Of a stretch of DNA of 64,000 nucleotides, positions 19,866-29,279 are shown piece after piece (within the stretch, counting starts at the first letter, position 1; each line of letters starts with the position of its first letter). Source of the DNA: Dehalococcoidia bacterium (GTDB taxonomy: Bacteria; Chloroflexota; Dehalococcoidia; Bin125); NCBI GenBank assembly GCA_022825855.1, contig JAJDWB010000002.1:62001-126000 (forward strand), read 5' to 3'. The notes under the pieces are model-generated. The model saw nothing but the letters and a program-made list of their open reading frames with translations. It had not been told where the DNA came from and did no database searches. A program made the translations under genes and the position numbers.

Positions 19866-19951
19866 GCTCCACTACTCTCTCCCCCCGCAGAGCGGGGGGA
19901 GATGTCACGGAGTGACAGAGGGGGGTCCGCCCGCGCACACACGAACACAGA

Positions 19952-19998
19952 CCCTCCGGTCCCCTCTCCCCGAGGGAGAGGGTTAGGGTGAGGGCCCT
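19952..19998 (+). repeat. REP-like palindrome, copy 3
   Basis: Identical to copy 1 over the core and tail, including the leading CCCTCCGGT. Confidence 0.85.
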
Positions 19999-20037
19999 GC
20001 TATCGACAGTGAAGAGAGGAAAGAGAGGAGAAAGAAG

Positions 20038-20113
<76 letters not shown>

Positions 20114-20164
20114 ACGCTGGTCCCGGACGGATTCAGCCTACAGCCGTCCCGCGCCGCCGTTCAA

Positions 20165-20713
20165 TCACTCCGGCGGCAGCAACCCATCGGGCAAGTCGAC
20201 CCGCATCACCCCGGCCGAGGGATCGATCTCGACCACCACGTCGCGCACCGCCGGAATCAGCAGGTCGCGCTCGGCGCCGCGATCGACGATGTAGACGTCG
20301 TTGGCGCCCGTTTGCAGCACCTCCCGCACCGCGCCCAGCTCGCGCCCGTCCACGCCGACCACCCGCAGCCCCTCGATCTCGTCCAGGTACCAGAACCCGT
20401 CCTCCGCCCGCGGCCGCTCGTCCTCGGGCACCTCGATCAGCTCGCCCCGCAGCGCCTCCGCCGCCTCGCGGTCGCCGACGCCCTCGATGAACAGGTAGAC
20501 CCGGTCCTTCTGCCAGTTGACCCGCGCCACCCGCCGCGCCGCGCCGGCGATGAACACCCGCGCGCCCGGTTCGAACCGTTCGGGAAAGTCGGTCAGCGGC
20601 AGCGCCTTCAGCTCGCCTTGCAGCCCGCGCGGCCGCTCAATCACGCCCACCGCGCGGTAGCCGTCGCGCGGCATCCGCTCCTCGGGTTGCGATCGTCCCA
20701 GCCGCAGCGCCAT
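20165..20713 (-). CDS. rimM: Ribosome maturation factor RimM
   Basis: The protein has 182 residues; an ATG at 20674 would give 169 and follows a GAGGAG. The N-terminal RimM domain begins AVGVIERPRGLQGELK, and the PRC-barrel half contains FWYLDEIEGLRVVG and ends DPSAGVMRVDLPDGLLPPE. RimM helps assemble the 30S head by binding S19. It follows khpA and rpsP in the usual order. In most genomes trmD and rplS come next; here a tRNA-Ala and then repeats follow instead, so that part of the cluster is broken. Confidence 0.95.
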   Translation of the reverse strand: MALRLGRSQPEERMPRDGYRAVGVIERPRGLQGELKALPLTDFPERFEPGARVFIAGAARRVARVNWQKDRVYLFIEGVGDREAAEALRGELIEVPEDERPRAEDGFWYLDEIEGLRVVGVDGRELGAVREVLQTGANDVYIVDRGAERDLLIPAVRDVVVEIDPSAGVMRVDLPDGLLPPE

Positions 20714-20734
20714 GTCCCGGATCAGCAGATTGGG

Positions 20735-20962
20735 TCAGCGGATGTCGAGCGAGGTGTCCACCGCGCGCGCGTGCCCGCCGACCGAGAGCAGCGTCCGCAG
20801 CGCCATCGCCAGCCGCCCCTCGCGTCCGATAATCCGCCCCATATCGTCCTCGTGCACGTGCAGCCGGACCGCCACGTGGTCGCCGTCCTGCGTGCGCTCC
20901 ACGCGCACCGCGTCCGGCTCGTCCACCATCCACTTGGCGACGTATTCGATGAAGTCTTCCAT
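20735..20962 (-). CDS. khpA: KH-domain RNA-binding protein KhpA
   Basis: A 75-residue protein consisting of one KH domain, with the RNA-binding GxxG loop in RIIGREGRLAMALRTLL. KhpA homologues (YlqC family) bind RNA, often as a pair with KhpB, and affect cell division and translation. It starts seven bases after the rpsP stop, and rimM begins 21 bases after its own stop, so the three are almost certainly one transcript. Size is standard for the family. Confidence 0.95.
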   Translation of the reverse strand: MEDFIEYVAKWMVDEPDAVRVERTQDGDHVAVRLHVHEDDMGRIIGREGRLAMALRTLLSVGGHARAVDTSLDIR

Positions 20963-20969
20963 TGGCTCG

Positions 20970-21299
20970 CTACTCGTCGTCCGCCGTCGCGGCGGCTGCC
21001 GCAGCCGCTGCGGCCTTCTTCGCCTCGGCCCGCTTGCTGCGCGGCTTCGGCTGGAACGGCTCGATCAGCCCCTCCCTGGCCAGGAATCGGTGCACCGTCT
21101 CGGTCGGCTGCGCGCCGTGCGAGAGCCAGTGGGTGATCCGCTCGGCGTCGACCTCGAAGGTCGCCGGGTCGGTCAGCGGGTCGTAGTGACCCACGCGCTC
21201 CACGAATCGGCCGTCGCGCGCGTTGCGCGAATCCTGCACCACCACTCGATAGAAAGGTCGCCCCTTGCGCCCGTGTCGGGCCAGTCGAATCTTCAGCAT
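20970..21299 (-). CDS. rpsP: Ribosomal protein S16
   Basis: A 109-residue protein starting MLKIRLARHGRKGRPFYRVV, the signature of bS16, with DSRNARDGRFVERVGHYDP following. It is a 30S body protein needed for assembly. The C-terminus carries an Ala/Lys tail (KKAAAAAAAAA) longer than in the minimal family member. It lies 105 bases downstream of ffh and directly upstream of khpA. Confidence 0.97.
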   Translation of the reverse strand: MLKIRLARHGRKGRPFYRVVVQDSRNARDGRFVERVGHYDPLTDPATFEVDAERITHWLSHGAQPTETVHRFLAREGLIEPFQPKPRSKRAEAKKAAAAAAAAATADDE

Positions 21300-21404
21300 C
21301 TGTCTCGCTTTGCCTGCCTGCGTTGGGTCCGTATCGATGTCAGCCTAGCGCCGAACCCGATTCCGCGCTGTCCCCCACGTCACGCAGGCGGACAGAACGG
21401 CGAT

Positions 21405-22748
21405 CTAGCGCCGCCCCGCTCCCGCGCCGGGCAGCGACGGCATCCGCCCCGAGGCCAGGTCCTTCATGATTCCCTTGGCTTGCTTGAACTGGTTCAGGAG
21501 CTGGTTCACTTCCTGCGGCGTGGTCCCGCTGCCGCTGGCAATCCGCCGCCGCCGCGAGCCGTTGATCATGTCCGGCTTGTGCCGCTCCTCCGGCGTCATC
21601 GAGGACACGATCGCCTCGAAGTGGCGGAAGAAGTCGTCGTCGATCTCGTCGACGTCGATCTGGCTCTTGATCGAGCTCAGGCCCGGCACCATGCTCACGA
21701 TCTGCGAGATCGGGCCCATCTGGCGGACCTTGCCGATCTGCTCGATAAAGTCCTCCAGGTCGAATTCGCCGTCCTGCAGGCGCCGCCGCCAGACCTTGGC
21801 GTCCTGCTCGCCGAACTCCTGCTCGGCGCGTTCCACGAGTGTGGACATGTCGCCGCGCCCGAGGATGCGTCCGGCCAGGCGGTCGGGATGGAACTGCTCC
21901 AGCGCGTCGGGACGCTCGCCGATGCCGAGGAACTTGATCGGCGCGCCGGTCACGGCGCGGATCGAGAGCGCCGCCCCGCCGCGCGCGTCGCCGTCCATCT
22001 TGGACAGCACGACGCCCGTGATTCCCACCGCCTCGTCGAAGGCCGAGGCCGCGTTGACGGCGTCCTGACCCGACATCGCATCGGCGACCAGCAGCACCTC
22101 GGTCGGCGAGAAGCGGTCGCGCAGCTCGGTGATCTCGCCCATCAACTCCTCGTCGATATGCAGCCGTCCGGCCGTGTCCACGATCACCGTGCCGGCCCCG
22201 ATCTGGTCGGCGCGCGCCAGGCCCTGCTCGACGATCCTGAGCGGCTTCTCGTCCGTGCCCAGTTCGAAGACTTCGATGTCGAGCTGCCGGCCCAGCGCCT
22301 GGAGCTGGTCGATCGCCGCCGGCCGGTAGACATCGGCCGCGATCAACAGCGGTCGCTCGCCGGCCTTGCGCGCGCGCAGGGCCAGCTTGGCCGAGGTCGT
22401 CGTCTTGCCCGAGCCCTGCAGCCCCACCATCAGGATGATCGTCGGGCCCTGCGAGGCGTGGGTCAGGCTGGGCGACTCCGTGCCCAGCAGCGCGACCAGT
22501 TCCTCGTTGACGATCTCGACGACGCGGTTGAGCGGCGTCGGCGACTTCATCACCTCGTCCGTGCTGGCCCGTCCGCGCACCGCCTTGATGTAGTCGCGAG
22601 CGACCTTGTAGTTGACGTCCGCCTCGAGCAGCGCCAGTCGTACCTCGCGCAGCGCCGCCTCCAGGTCCTTCTCCGTGATCGAGCCGCGCCGGCCCAGCGT
22701 GACGAACACGTCCTGCAACTTGCCGCTCAGCGCATCGAACATCGCCAT
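21405..22748 (-). CDS. ffh: Signal recognition particle protein Ffh
   Basis: The protein has 447 residues from the ATG beginning MAMFDALSGKLQDVF, which is preceded by GAGGGAG; a TTG six codons earlier is less likely. Domains in order: N-terminal helical bundle, GTPase G domain with GLQGSGKTTTSAKLA (P-loop), DVYRPAAIDQL, VDTAGRLHID and KMDGDARGGAALS, then the methionine-bearing M domain with GSRRRRIASGSGTT. Ffh binds 4.5S RNA and targets nascent membrane proteins to FtsY and SecYEG. The usual very Met-rich tail is short here, ending PSLPGAGAGRR. Confidence 0.97.
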   Translation of the reverse strand: MAMFDALSGKLQDVFVTLGRRGSITEKDLEAALREVRLALLEADVNYKVARDYIKAVRGRASTDEVMKSPTPLNRVVEIVNEELVALLGTESPSLTHASQGPTIILMVGLQGSGKTTTSAKLALRARKAGERPLLIAADVYRPAAIDQLQALGRQLDIEVFELGTDEKPLRIVEQGLARADQIGAGTVIVDTAGRLHIDEELMGEITELRDRFSPTEVLLVADAMSGQDAVNAASAFDEAVGITGVVLSKMDGDARGGAALSIRAVTGAPIKFLGIGERPDALEQFHPDRLAGRILGRGDMSTLVERAEQEFGEQDAKVWRRRLQDGEFDLEDFIEQIGKVRQMGPISQIVSMVPGLSSIKSQIDVDEIDDDFFRHFEAIVSSMTPEERHKPDMINGSRRRRIASGSGTTPQEVNQLLNQFKQAKGIMKDLASGRMPSLPGAGAGRR

Positions 22749-22795
22749 CGGGCGGAGCTCCCTCAATCAGTTCGTGACTCTGGGTCCCACCTTAG

Positions 22796-23821
22796 CTAGG
22801 AGAGACCGGCCTCGGCCATGCGCACGCAGAGGTCGCCGACGCGCACGCTGTAGCCCCACTCGTTGTCGTACCAGCTCACGACCTTGACCTGCGTGCCCTC
22901 GAGCACCATCGTCGACATCGCGTCAATGATCGACGACGAGGGCGAGCCCTTGAAGTCGCTGCTGACCAGCGGCTCGGTCTCGTACTCGAGGATGCCGAAG
23001 AGGGACGACTCGCGCTCGGTCGCCGCCTTCTCGAAGGCCGCGTTGACTTCCTCCGCCGTCGTCTCGCGCTCGGCGTCGATCACCAGGTCGACGACGGAGA
23101 CCGTGCTGGTCGGCACGCGGTAGGCCATGCCGTTCAGCTTGCCGTTCAGATGCGGCAGCACCAGCCCGACCGCCTTGGCCGCGCCGGTCGTCGTGGGAAT
23201 GATGTTCATCGCCGCCGCGCGAGCCCGGCGCAGGTCGCTGTGGACCGTGTCGAGGATCGCCTGGTCGTTCGTGTAGGCGTGGATCGTGGACATGATCCCG
23301 CTCTTGATCCCGACGGTATCGTCGAGCACCTTGGCCATCGGCGCCAGGCAGTTCGTGGTGCAGGAGGCGTTCGAGATCACGTGATGCGAGGCGGGATCGT
23401 AGGCGTCGTCGTTGACGCCGAGTACAATCGTCAGATCCTCGTTCTTCGCCGGCGCCGAGATCACGACCTTCGACGGGCCGTGATTGAGGTGCCCGCGGGC
23501 CCGCTCCGCGTCGGTGAAGATGCCGGTGCTTTCGACGACGATCTCGACTCCGTGGTCGCCCCAGGGGATCTGGCCCGGGTCGCGCTCGGAGATCACGGCG
23601 ATCCGACGGCCGTCGATGACCAGGTCGCCGTCGACCACGTCGACCTCGCCCGGGTAGCGGCCGTAGTTGGTGTCGTACTTGAACAGGTGCGCGTTGGTCT
23701 CCGAGTCGGTCAGGTCGTTGATTGCGACGACTTCGAGGTTGTCGCCGTGGAAGTCGAGCATGCCCTTGAGCACCTGCCGGCCGATCCGGCCGAAGCCGTT
23801 GATGCCAATCTTCGTGGTCAC
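22796..23821 (-). CDS. gap: Glyceraldehyde-3-phosphate dehydrogenase
   Basis: A 341-residue type I GAPDH. The Rossmann start is [15 protein letters not shown]; the nucleophile is Cys154 in [12 protein letters not shown], with catalytic His181 in [10 protein letters not shown]. The substrate segment [19 protein letters not shown] and the end [15 protein letters not shown] are typical. Asp36 in INDLTD favours NAD. Translation starts at a GTG six bases after AGGAG. There is no pgk or tpi beside it; ffh follows downstream after a 47-base gap. Confidence 0.97.
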   Translation of the reverse strand: MTTKIGINGFGRIGRQVLKGMLDFHGDNLEVVAINDLTDSETNAHLFKYDTNYGRYPGEVDVVDGDLVIDGRRIAVISERDPGQIPWGDHGVEIVVESTGIFTDAERARGHLNHGPSKVVISAPAKNEDLTIVLGVNDDAYDPASHHVISNASCTTNCLAPMAKVLDDTVGIKSGIMSTIHAYTNDQAILDTVHSDLRRARAAAMNIIPTTTGAAKAVGLVLPHLNGKLNGMAYRVPTSTVSVVDLVIDAERETTAEEVNAAFEKAATERESSLFGILEYETEPLVSSDFKGSPSSSIIDAMSTMVLEGTQVKVVSWYDNEWGYSVRVGDLCVRMAEAGLS

Positions 23822-23921
23822 GGAAGTCTCCTGAATGATGGCGCAGTGAATGCGCGGTGCGCTGCCTTGCCCGCAGGGTCGCAGAGCGGCGCGATGCGCT
23901 CAAGCCTGTGCGCAGGTCCCA

Positions 23922-25040
23922 TCAGGCGGCGGCCACGCGTACGCTGCCCGATCCGTCCTCGCCGCTGGCCGGCTGCGCGTGCTGCGCCGGGTAGAACTGG
24001 GCGCAGTAGGCGCGGTACTTCGAGATCTCTCCGTCGGAGCGGCAGAGGCGGGGCCGGTGGCGATGCTGTTTGCGGCTCCAGATGGTGACGTCCTGCTGGA
24101 CGTCGCGCTGCTGCAGGTAGTTGAGGAAGCGGTTGAGCAGCGTGGTGCGCCGGCGGCGGGGGATGATGTTCAGCGGCCAGGCGATGCTGCGCGGCAGCGT
24201 CAGCTCGCGAACCTGCGAGGCGATGGCGAGGTCGATCTGCTCGCCGTCCAGGGGCGTGGCCAGGATCCACATGCGGGAGTCGAGGCCGAGGTTGTGTTCG
24301 CGGATTTCGACGTAGGAGAAGCCCAGCCCGTAGACGGAGGCGGCGGCGGTGACGTCGAGCGAGGCGTAGGGCAGGGGGCCGAGCCTGCGGTCGGACTTGA
24401 AGCGGAAGCGGCTGTGCAGGGCGGCGCCGTCGATCTCGATCGGCTCGGCCTGGGCGACGCTGCCGTAGCCGTGGACGTAGCGCAGATGGGCGATATCGAC
24501 GGCGTTCTCGGTGGTTTCCTGGGGATGGCCGGGGAAGCGCAGGGTGCGGATGTCGATCTCGCACCAGCCCTGCTGCTCGAGGTTCTGGGCGGGGATGTGC
24601 CATTGCGGCGGGCGGCCGTCGAGGCCCCACCAGGCGAAGACCATGCCGAGGACTTCGCGGGTGTCGAAGACGCGCAGGGCGGCCGAGCGGGGGGCGGGAG
24701 CGTAGGGCGTGGCGACGCACTGGCCGGTGGTGTCGAACTCGAAGCCGTGGAAGGGGCAGACGAGTCGGCCGTCGCAGATGGCGCCGCCGCCGTCGGGGCC
24801 GAGGTAGGCGCCGAGGTGGGGGCAGTAGGACTCGGCGACGCAGGGGCGGCCCTGGTCGTCGGCCCAGGCGACGACGTCGAGGCCCATCCACTGCCTGGCG
24901 ATGAGGCCGCGGCGGGCCAGCTCGCGCCGGCTGGCGACGAAGTACCAGCCTTCCGGGAAGGGAGGCAGCCTGGAACCGGTTGGAGCCGTATCCGCTGGAG
25001 CTGGCACGGTATGCACTCCGAAGGCCCTTGACGCCCACAT
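23922..25040 (-). CDS. Rieske non-haem iron oxygenase, KshA/DAF-36-like
   Basis: A 372-residue protein. The Rieske [2Fe-2S] ligands are C73-x-H75 (CPHLG) and C95-x2-H98 (CPFHGF). The mononuclear iron site is visible as ENAVDIAHLRYVHG (D182, H185, H190). This ENxVDxAHxxxVH form is typical of the 3-ketosteroid 9-alpha-hydroxylase KshA and the cholesterol 7-desaturase DAF-36/Neverland group, so a sterol-like or other polycyclic substrate is plausible but not shown. The reductase partner is not adjacent. The C-terminus (after about 325) is polar and low-complexity. Confidence 0.85.
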   Translation of the reverse strand: MWASRAFGVHTVPAPADTAPTGSRLPPFPEGWYFVASRRELARRGLIARQWMGLDVVAWADDQGRPCVAESYCPHLGAYLGPDGGGAICDGRLVCPFHGFEFDTTGQCVATPYAPAPRSAALRVFDTREVLGMVFAWWGLDGRPPQWHIPAQNLEQQGWCEIDIRTLRFPGHPQETTENAVDIAHLRYVHGYGSVAQAEPIEIDGAALHSRFRFKSDRRLGPLPYASLDVTAAASVYGLGFSYVEIREHNLGLDSRMWILATPLDGEQIDLAIASQVRELTLPRSIAWPLNIIPRRRRTTLLNRFLNYLQQRDVQQDVTIWSRKQHRHRPRLCRSDGEISKYRAYCAQFYPAQHAQPASGEDGSGSVRVAAA

Positions 25041-25147
25041 GGTACGCCGATTGGCTCGGGGAGTTTGCGTATTCGGGCACAGCGAAGCCGGGGTCGGCGG
25101 CCCCGTGGGAGAGAAAAAAACGAGCGGAAGCTGGGGGGTGATGGGGA

Positions 25148-25522
25148 TTACAGGGGGTCGTCGTCTTCCTCGGGTGGTTCGTCTTCGGTCGGAGGGGCCC
25201 CCGCCTGCGCGGGGGCGACTTTGAGTTGCGCGGGGTCGGCACCCGCCTTCGCGGGGGAACCCTCACCCCAGCCCTCTCCCAGGGGGAGAGGGGGCCGGAG
25301 GGAGTCGGCGCGGTCGTGGAGGTCTCGGAGGAGGTGGCGGGCGACGTCGTAGGGGTCGGTGGTGTGGTAGAGGCGGTTGTTGCGGGCGGCGTTGGGGTTG
25401 GGCGGGAACATCTCGCGGACGAGGGCCTTGAGGGCTTTGAGTTGCTTGTAGGCGGGGATGTCGCTGTTGGCGGTTCGCCAGAGTCGGTCGATGTGGGCTC
25501 GGTAGTGGTAGGGGTTGGGCAC
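25148..25522 (-). CDS. Small hypothetical protein with REP-derived C-terminus
   Basis: The frame encodes 124 residues. The first ~75 (MPNPYHYRAHIDRLWRTANS through DVARHLLRDLHDRADS) look like a real small soluble protein of unknown function. The rest, around PLPLGEGWGEGSPAKAG and APAQAGAPP, is the translation of a REP-like palindrome and neighbouring GC hairpins. An element inserted near the original stop probably extended the frame. No function is recognised. Confidence 0.5.
   Translation of the reverse strand: MPNPYHYRAHIDRLWRTANSDIPAYKQLKALKALVREMFPPNPNAARNNRLYHTTDPYDVARHLLRDLHDRADSLRPPLPLGEGWGEGSPAKAGADPAQLKVAPAQAGAPPTEDEPPEEDDDPL
25258..25301 (-). repeat. REP-like palindrome, copy 4, inside a coding frame
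   Basis: CCCTCACCCCAGCCCTCTCC followed by CAGGGGGAGAGGGGGCCGG is a diverged, inverted copy of the element at 19534. Two GC-rich hairpins (near 25199-25214 and 25241-25256) sit beside it. Confidence 0.75.
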
Positions 25523-26082
25523 GGGGGGCTCCTCTGTTGCGGGATGTACGTATGTTCTGATGATAGCGGGATTTGGTGGGATTGGGGGGATTGCGCCGGG
25601 ACTGGATCGAGGCGATCCAGGGTGATTGGCCGGTGGTTTGGCGCGTGATTGAAAGTGATCGTCAGGGCTGGGCTGGAGACCGTGTGTCGGGGTGGGCAGA
25701 ACTGTCGAGTTTTATCGGCTGCAGGTGTTGAGGTTCGTCCGGATGGGTCCAGGTGAGTTCGGGTGTTGGGTCAGGTCATCTGCGGGCGTCCTCCTTCCTG
25801 TTCGGTTGTTGAATCCGGACACGGGTTCCAAAAGGGTGTCCATGCCTTTAGCTGCTCACTTTAGTTCCAGCTTTGGGCACAGTTGGTCATATGGAAAAGG
25901 ATATGTTGCGTCGGCGGTCCCTGGCTCCAGAAGTCCAAACGGAGACGCAACCGCAGTCCGACTCACAAACCTTCCACAACTGCTATCAAGCCAGCACATG
26001 CGACCCGCACATCCTGCTCAACTGACGTTTCGTTCATTCAACCATTACTTGCGGTATATGCATGCGCTCCGCGGAAGGAAAG
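25523..26082. other. Intergenic region, composition change, no gene seen
   Basis: This is a 560-base spacer. GC falls noticeably after about 25700, marking the left edge of the methyltransferase locus. Short frames on both strands lack recognisable motifs and good starts. It may contain decayed sequence from the acquired segment. Confidence 0.5.
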
Positions 26083-26676
26083 TCAGCGCGGTGCGGTGTT
26101 GCCCAGACGCTCAACGACCTCCTCCTTCAGCATCTTTGCGACCTCATCCAGCAGGTCGTCTAAGTACTCGATCGAACTGACTTCTCTCGCAGTCGGCGCT
26201 AGATCAACAGCAAGGTGGGCCTTTCGCAGGGGAACATCCTCTGCGTTTACGTGCAAGTGCGGTCGCCTAGGGTATTCGATATCGTCAGTTTCATCGCCAG
26301 CGTGTGGTTGCCAGTGAAACAGGACAATCTCGCCTCGCCCTTGATCGTATGCGGGCTCCCTCAGCAAGTGGAAATGGACCCGTTCAAACTCCCACATGCC
26401 TTCTGCGCGGTCCAGCGGGAGCCACTGTTCCGAATAGTGGCAACGAATGTCTTCTGCTACCGAAGGGAAAGTCCACTCCCGAACGTTATGCGACGATGGT
26501 ATGCCGTGCTTCACGCCAATGGCGAGGGTCCGGTAGCGTGTTTTCGGATCTACTCCCAAGGTCAAACCCGACAGAGGACGTAGTCGCTCCCTAATGGCAC
26601 CTGGGCGGACTTGAGTAAGGGTCTCCACGTCAGACACAATGCTAGTGGTGGCGGGCTCGGGATTACCGTGTGTCAT
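26083..26676 (-). CDS. Unknown protein coupled to the adenine methyltransferase
   Basis: I do not recognise this 197-residue protein. Its ATG overlaps the methyltransferase stop by four bases (ATGA), so the two are translationally coupled. It is soluble, with a His-rich middle (HFHLLREP, LFHWQPHAG, PRRPHLHVN) and an acidic, helical C-terminus (YLDDLLDEVAKMLKEEVVERL). There is no PD-(D/E)xK or HNH motif that I can see. Codon and base use are lower in GC than the flanks, like its partner. It could be a specificity, nuclease or regulatory partner of the modification enzyme. Confidence 0.75.
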   Translation of the reverse strand: MTHGNPEPATTSIVSDVETLTQVRPGAIRERLRPLSGLTLGVDPKTRYRTLAIGVKHGIPSSHNVREWTFPSVAEDIRCHYSEQWLPLDRAEGMWEFERVHFHLLREPAYDQGRGEIVLFHWQPHAGDETDDIEYPRRPHLHVNAEDVPLRKAHLAVDLAPTAREVSSIEYLDDLLDEVAKMLKEEVVERLGNTAPR

Positions 26677-29279
26677 TTCCTTGGTCTAACCAAGTCAACA
26701 TGTTCATCTGACAATCGGTACACAACGTCAAGGAGAAGATCATCTAACTCCAATTCTGCAGATAGGGTATCGACACTTGAGTCGAGTATGATGGCCTTCA
26801 CTGACTCCACTATCACCCGCATGTGTTCGCCCGGCAAATCAATAGGGTTTGGCACCGGTATCCGTTTCAAGAGAGAGACGGAGAGTTCGTTGAAACCGCG
26901 GGCGAACTTTCTTGCGTTCTGATCAATGAACCAAGCCGAGACGCTCGAATTTAAGATGGCGGCCATGTAGAGCATGAGGTCTTCGTCGCTATCGGCATGT
27001 CGCGTTCGAATGAATGGTGCATGGCTTGGCACCCATGAACCCAATAGATCCACGGCAAAGCGGGGCAGCAGGAACACCCTTGGTGCGACAATTTTGGGAT
27101 TCAACACCTCTTCGGGACGACGCATGCGCGTAGGAAGCCACCAGTCGTTCTGCCCAGTGTGGGCACTTCTAGACACAAGGAGCTCCCGATGCTCGGACAG
27201 ACGCCGCCATGTTTCCGGAAAATCGGTGGCTAACTCCTCTTGGCCGGGAACTCGTCCATCGAAGTAGGGGTAGAAGACGTATTGGTCGGGGCTAGTCGGT
27301 ACGGTGAAGCGTTGAACAGTCCGATCTCTTAGTAGGGGCCGATAGACACGCTGCTCACCGTTCGGCAGGTCCGCCGAGTTGATCACAAAGGCTGGGTTGG
27401 CCCCGGAAATCACGCCTTGCCTTACTATTGCAAAGTCGTCAAGGATCTGGAGAGATTCCAGGGCGCGCATCAACTCTGATTCTTCGGGGCCGCGCACTGT
27501 CCATGTTGGTGCATCTAGCGCATCTTGCGTTTGGCGGTGTACGACATAGGACGGTGTGCGTCGTCTCGTGCCGTCAAGTACATCCTTTAGTGCATCTGGC
27601 ACATCGGCTTCGCAGCGCACGAGGTCGAGTGGTGGTGGGGCCGGAAGAGTCCCTGACTTCTTTTGCACGATCAGTAGCGCTACATAAACCTGTGCGTCGA
27701 AGACGCGGACTGCGGACAAATCGACCAGCAGCCGAATCCAAGCCTGATCGCGAATCCAGGTTCGCATTTTGCGCAAGTTGTCCGAAGTCAAAAGCGGATG
27801 TGGGATTACGAAGAACCCGAACCCGCCAGGGCGCAGTGCGGCAATCGATAAGGCAAGAAATGCGAGATAGGAGTCTGCCTTTCCCTTCACAGCGAAGCCA
27901 ACGTGGTGCAGGATTGCCTCTCGTAGCGCCGTCTTCTGATTCTCCGTGCGAAGAAACGGTGGATTGGCCATGATTGAGGCGTAGTCGCCCGCAAAGGGCC
28001 GTTCGATGTCTAACGAATCGCGGGCTTCAACTTGGACCGCGCCTGGCAACTTGCCGGTGGCCGTTAGGTACAGCAATGCCAGCGACAGCCGAGCTGCGGC
28101 GGCGGCATTGCTGTCAACGTCGAATCCCTTAAGCGAGGACAGGATGTCGCTCGGCTCGAGCGGAGATCCCATCGAAGCGTTCGTCCTGAGTTTCTCCTCC
28201 ATTACAGCCCGCAAGAAGACGCCTGAGCCACAAGCAGGGTCGGATACAGTAGACGTGAGGAAGCGATGCGGGCCACTCTGCAGGCTCAAGTAGCGAGCGA
28301 AGAAAGTAGCTATATATGGTGGCGTATAGATGCTGCCCAACAGTTTGTTGATGGTCAGCCTGTCGGAACGAGGAAACATGGAAAGCTGGACGGAATCTTC
28401 GTTCTGCAGCAGGGCGACATATCGTTCGTAAATCTTGCTGAGCGCGTGCTCTGAAATGATAGAGAAATCGTACTCGTATGGAATCGCACTGTGACCGTAG
28501 AATGCGTCGACAAGCTTGGAGCGTGTGGTCACGGGGAGCGTGTCGAAAGTCCGAAGAGCGCTTTGATCAATGAGCTCAGGCTGTTCCTGTCCAAGCCGCC
28601 CTAGGAGTGATTGGTTGATTGCCCGACTTAGCGGTGTGGTTGATGATGTCACTGTTTCTCGCAGAGTGGGAGCTGAAGGGCTTGTATCAGCCCGCTCATA
28701 GTGGTCTTCTACGGCTCGGGTAAGGATCAGTGCATTCATGAGGCTTGAAATTGCAGGCGTCGTGGTGGATGAGCCAAGTTCTAGGGCGAGGATGTCACGC
28801 CATGTGGAGATGGTGTCAAGTAAGAGGTCGTCCAAGGCGGGGAAGGCGGGTGATGGCGTGTTCTTTGTTTCGGCGTCGAAGGCAGAGCGATGGAGGGGTG
28901 AGTAGTCGTGGGGGCCAAATGTTGCTATGTTTATTGAAGCCGGTGAGGACTGGCGGTTGTAATAGTAATGGACGGAATCAGTGTCGATGAACAGGTGCCA
29001 GTCTATCAGGCTGTTGAAGGACAGCGCGAGAGTGTCCCGCTGGCGATCTTCGGTAACTTGTCCAGTCTGAATGCTGGCAGGAAAGAAGGAAAGTGCGGCT
29101 GCGTGTTCGATGCCGTCTTCCATGATGAGGGTGGTGGCAGGTAAAGCTGATGGGGCGTCCAGTAGGTTTCCGGGTTGCCAGCCAAACTGTCGGGCGAAGG
29201 AGTCAGCGAATCCCTTCCTGTTGTCCCAGGACGTGGACGGATCAGAGAGCCGATTGAGCAGGTCAGGTGTTGAAGTCAT
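26673..29279 (-). CDS. Eco57I-class N6-adenine DNA methyltransferase (type IIG-like)
   Basis: An 868-residue protein. The AdoMet site is DPACGSGVFLRAVMEE (motif I), followed by GFDVDSNAAAAARLSLALLY, and the catalytic motif IV is NPPF in ASIMANPPFLRTENQ, an N6-adenine type. The segment GGFGFFVIPHPLL follows. The C-terminal third (IVRQGVISGANPAFVIN, YVFYPYFDGRVPGQEE) resembles the target-recognition part of type IIG/Eco57I enzymes. The N-terminal ~200 residues carry no obvious PD-(D/E)xK, so the cleavage domain may be missing, diverged or supplied by the coupled gene. Lower GC suggests horizontal acquisition; the role is probably DNA modification in defence. Confidence 0.88.
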   Translation of the reverse strand: MTSTPDLLNRLSDPSTSWDNRKGFADSFARQFGWQPGNLLDAPSALPATTLIMEDGIEHAAALSFFPASIQTGQVTEDRQRDTLALSFNSLIDWHLFIDTDSVHYYYNRQSSPASINIATFGPHDYSPLHRSAFDAETKNTPSPAFPALDDLLLDTISTWRDILALELGSSTTTPAISSLMNALILTRAVEDHYERADTSPSAPTLRETVTSSTTPLSRAINQSLLGRLGQEQPELIDQSALRTFDTLPVTTRSKLVDAFYGHSAIPYEYDFSIISEHALSKIYERYVALLQNEDSVQLSMFPRSDRLTINKLLGSIYTPPYIATFFARYLSLQSGPHRFLTSTVSDPACGSGVFLRAVMEEKLRTNASMGSPLEPSDILSSLKGFDVDSNAAAAARLSLALLYLTATGKLPGAVQVEARDSLDIERPFAGDYASIMANPPFLRTENQKTALREAILHHVGFAVKGKADSYLAFLALSIAALRPGGFGFFVIPHPLLTSDNLRKMRTWIRDQAWIRLLVDLSAVRVFDAQVYVALLIVQKKSGTLPAPPPLDLVRCEADVPDALKDVLDGTRRRTPSYVVHRQTQDALDAPTWTVRGPEESELMRALESLQILDDFAIVRQGVISGANPAFVINSADLPNGEQRVYRPLLRDRTVQRFTVPTSPDQYVFYPYFDGRVPGQEELATDFPETWRRLSEHRELLVSRSAHTGQNDWWLPTRMRRPEEVLNPKIVAPRVFLLPRFAVDLLGSWVPSHAPFIRTRHADSDEDLMLYMAAILNSSVSAWFIDQNARKFARGFNELSVSLLKRIPVPNPIDLPGEHMRVIVESVKAIILDSSVDTLSAELELDDLLLDVVYRLSDEHVDLVRPRK

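Larger units (their letters stand above)
19310..20037. other. Repeat-rich intergenic region, no gene seen
   Basis: This 728-base spacer lies between the giant gene start and tRNA-Ala. Its left third (about 19310-19530) is of mixed composition and A/T-richer near 19460-19525; the promoter of the giant gene probably lies here, but I cannot point to a confident -35/-10 pair. The rest holds three copies of a REP-like palindrome and a dispersed repeat, listed separately. No open frame here looks coding. Confidence 0.7.

Noticed and set aside
25692-26317. Overlapping plus-strand frames between the small REP-tailed gene and the methyltransferase locus
   Set aside because: No motif or ribosome site, and the right part is antisense to the coupled 197-residue gene.
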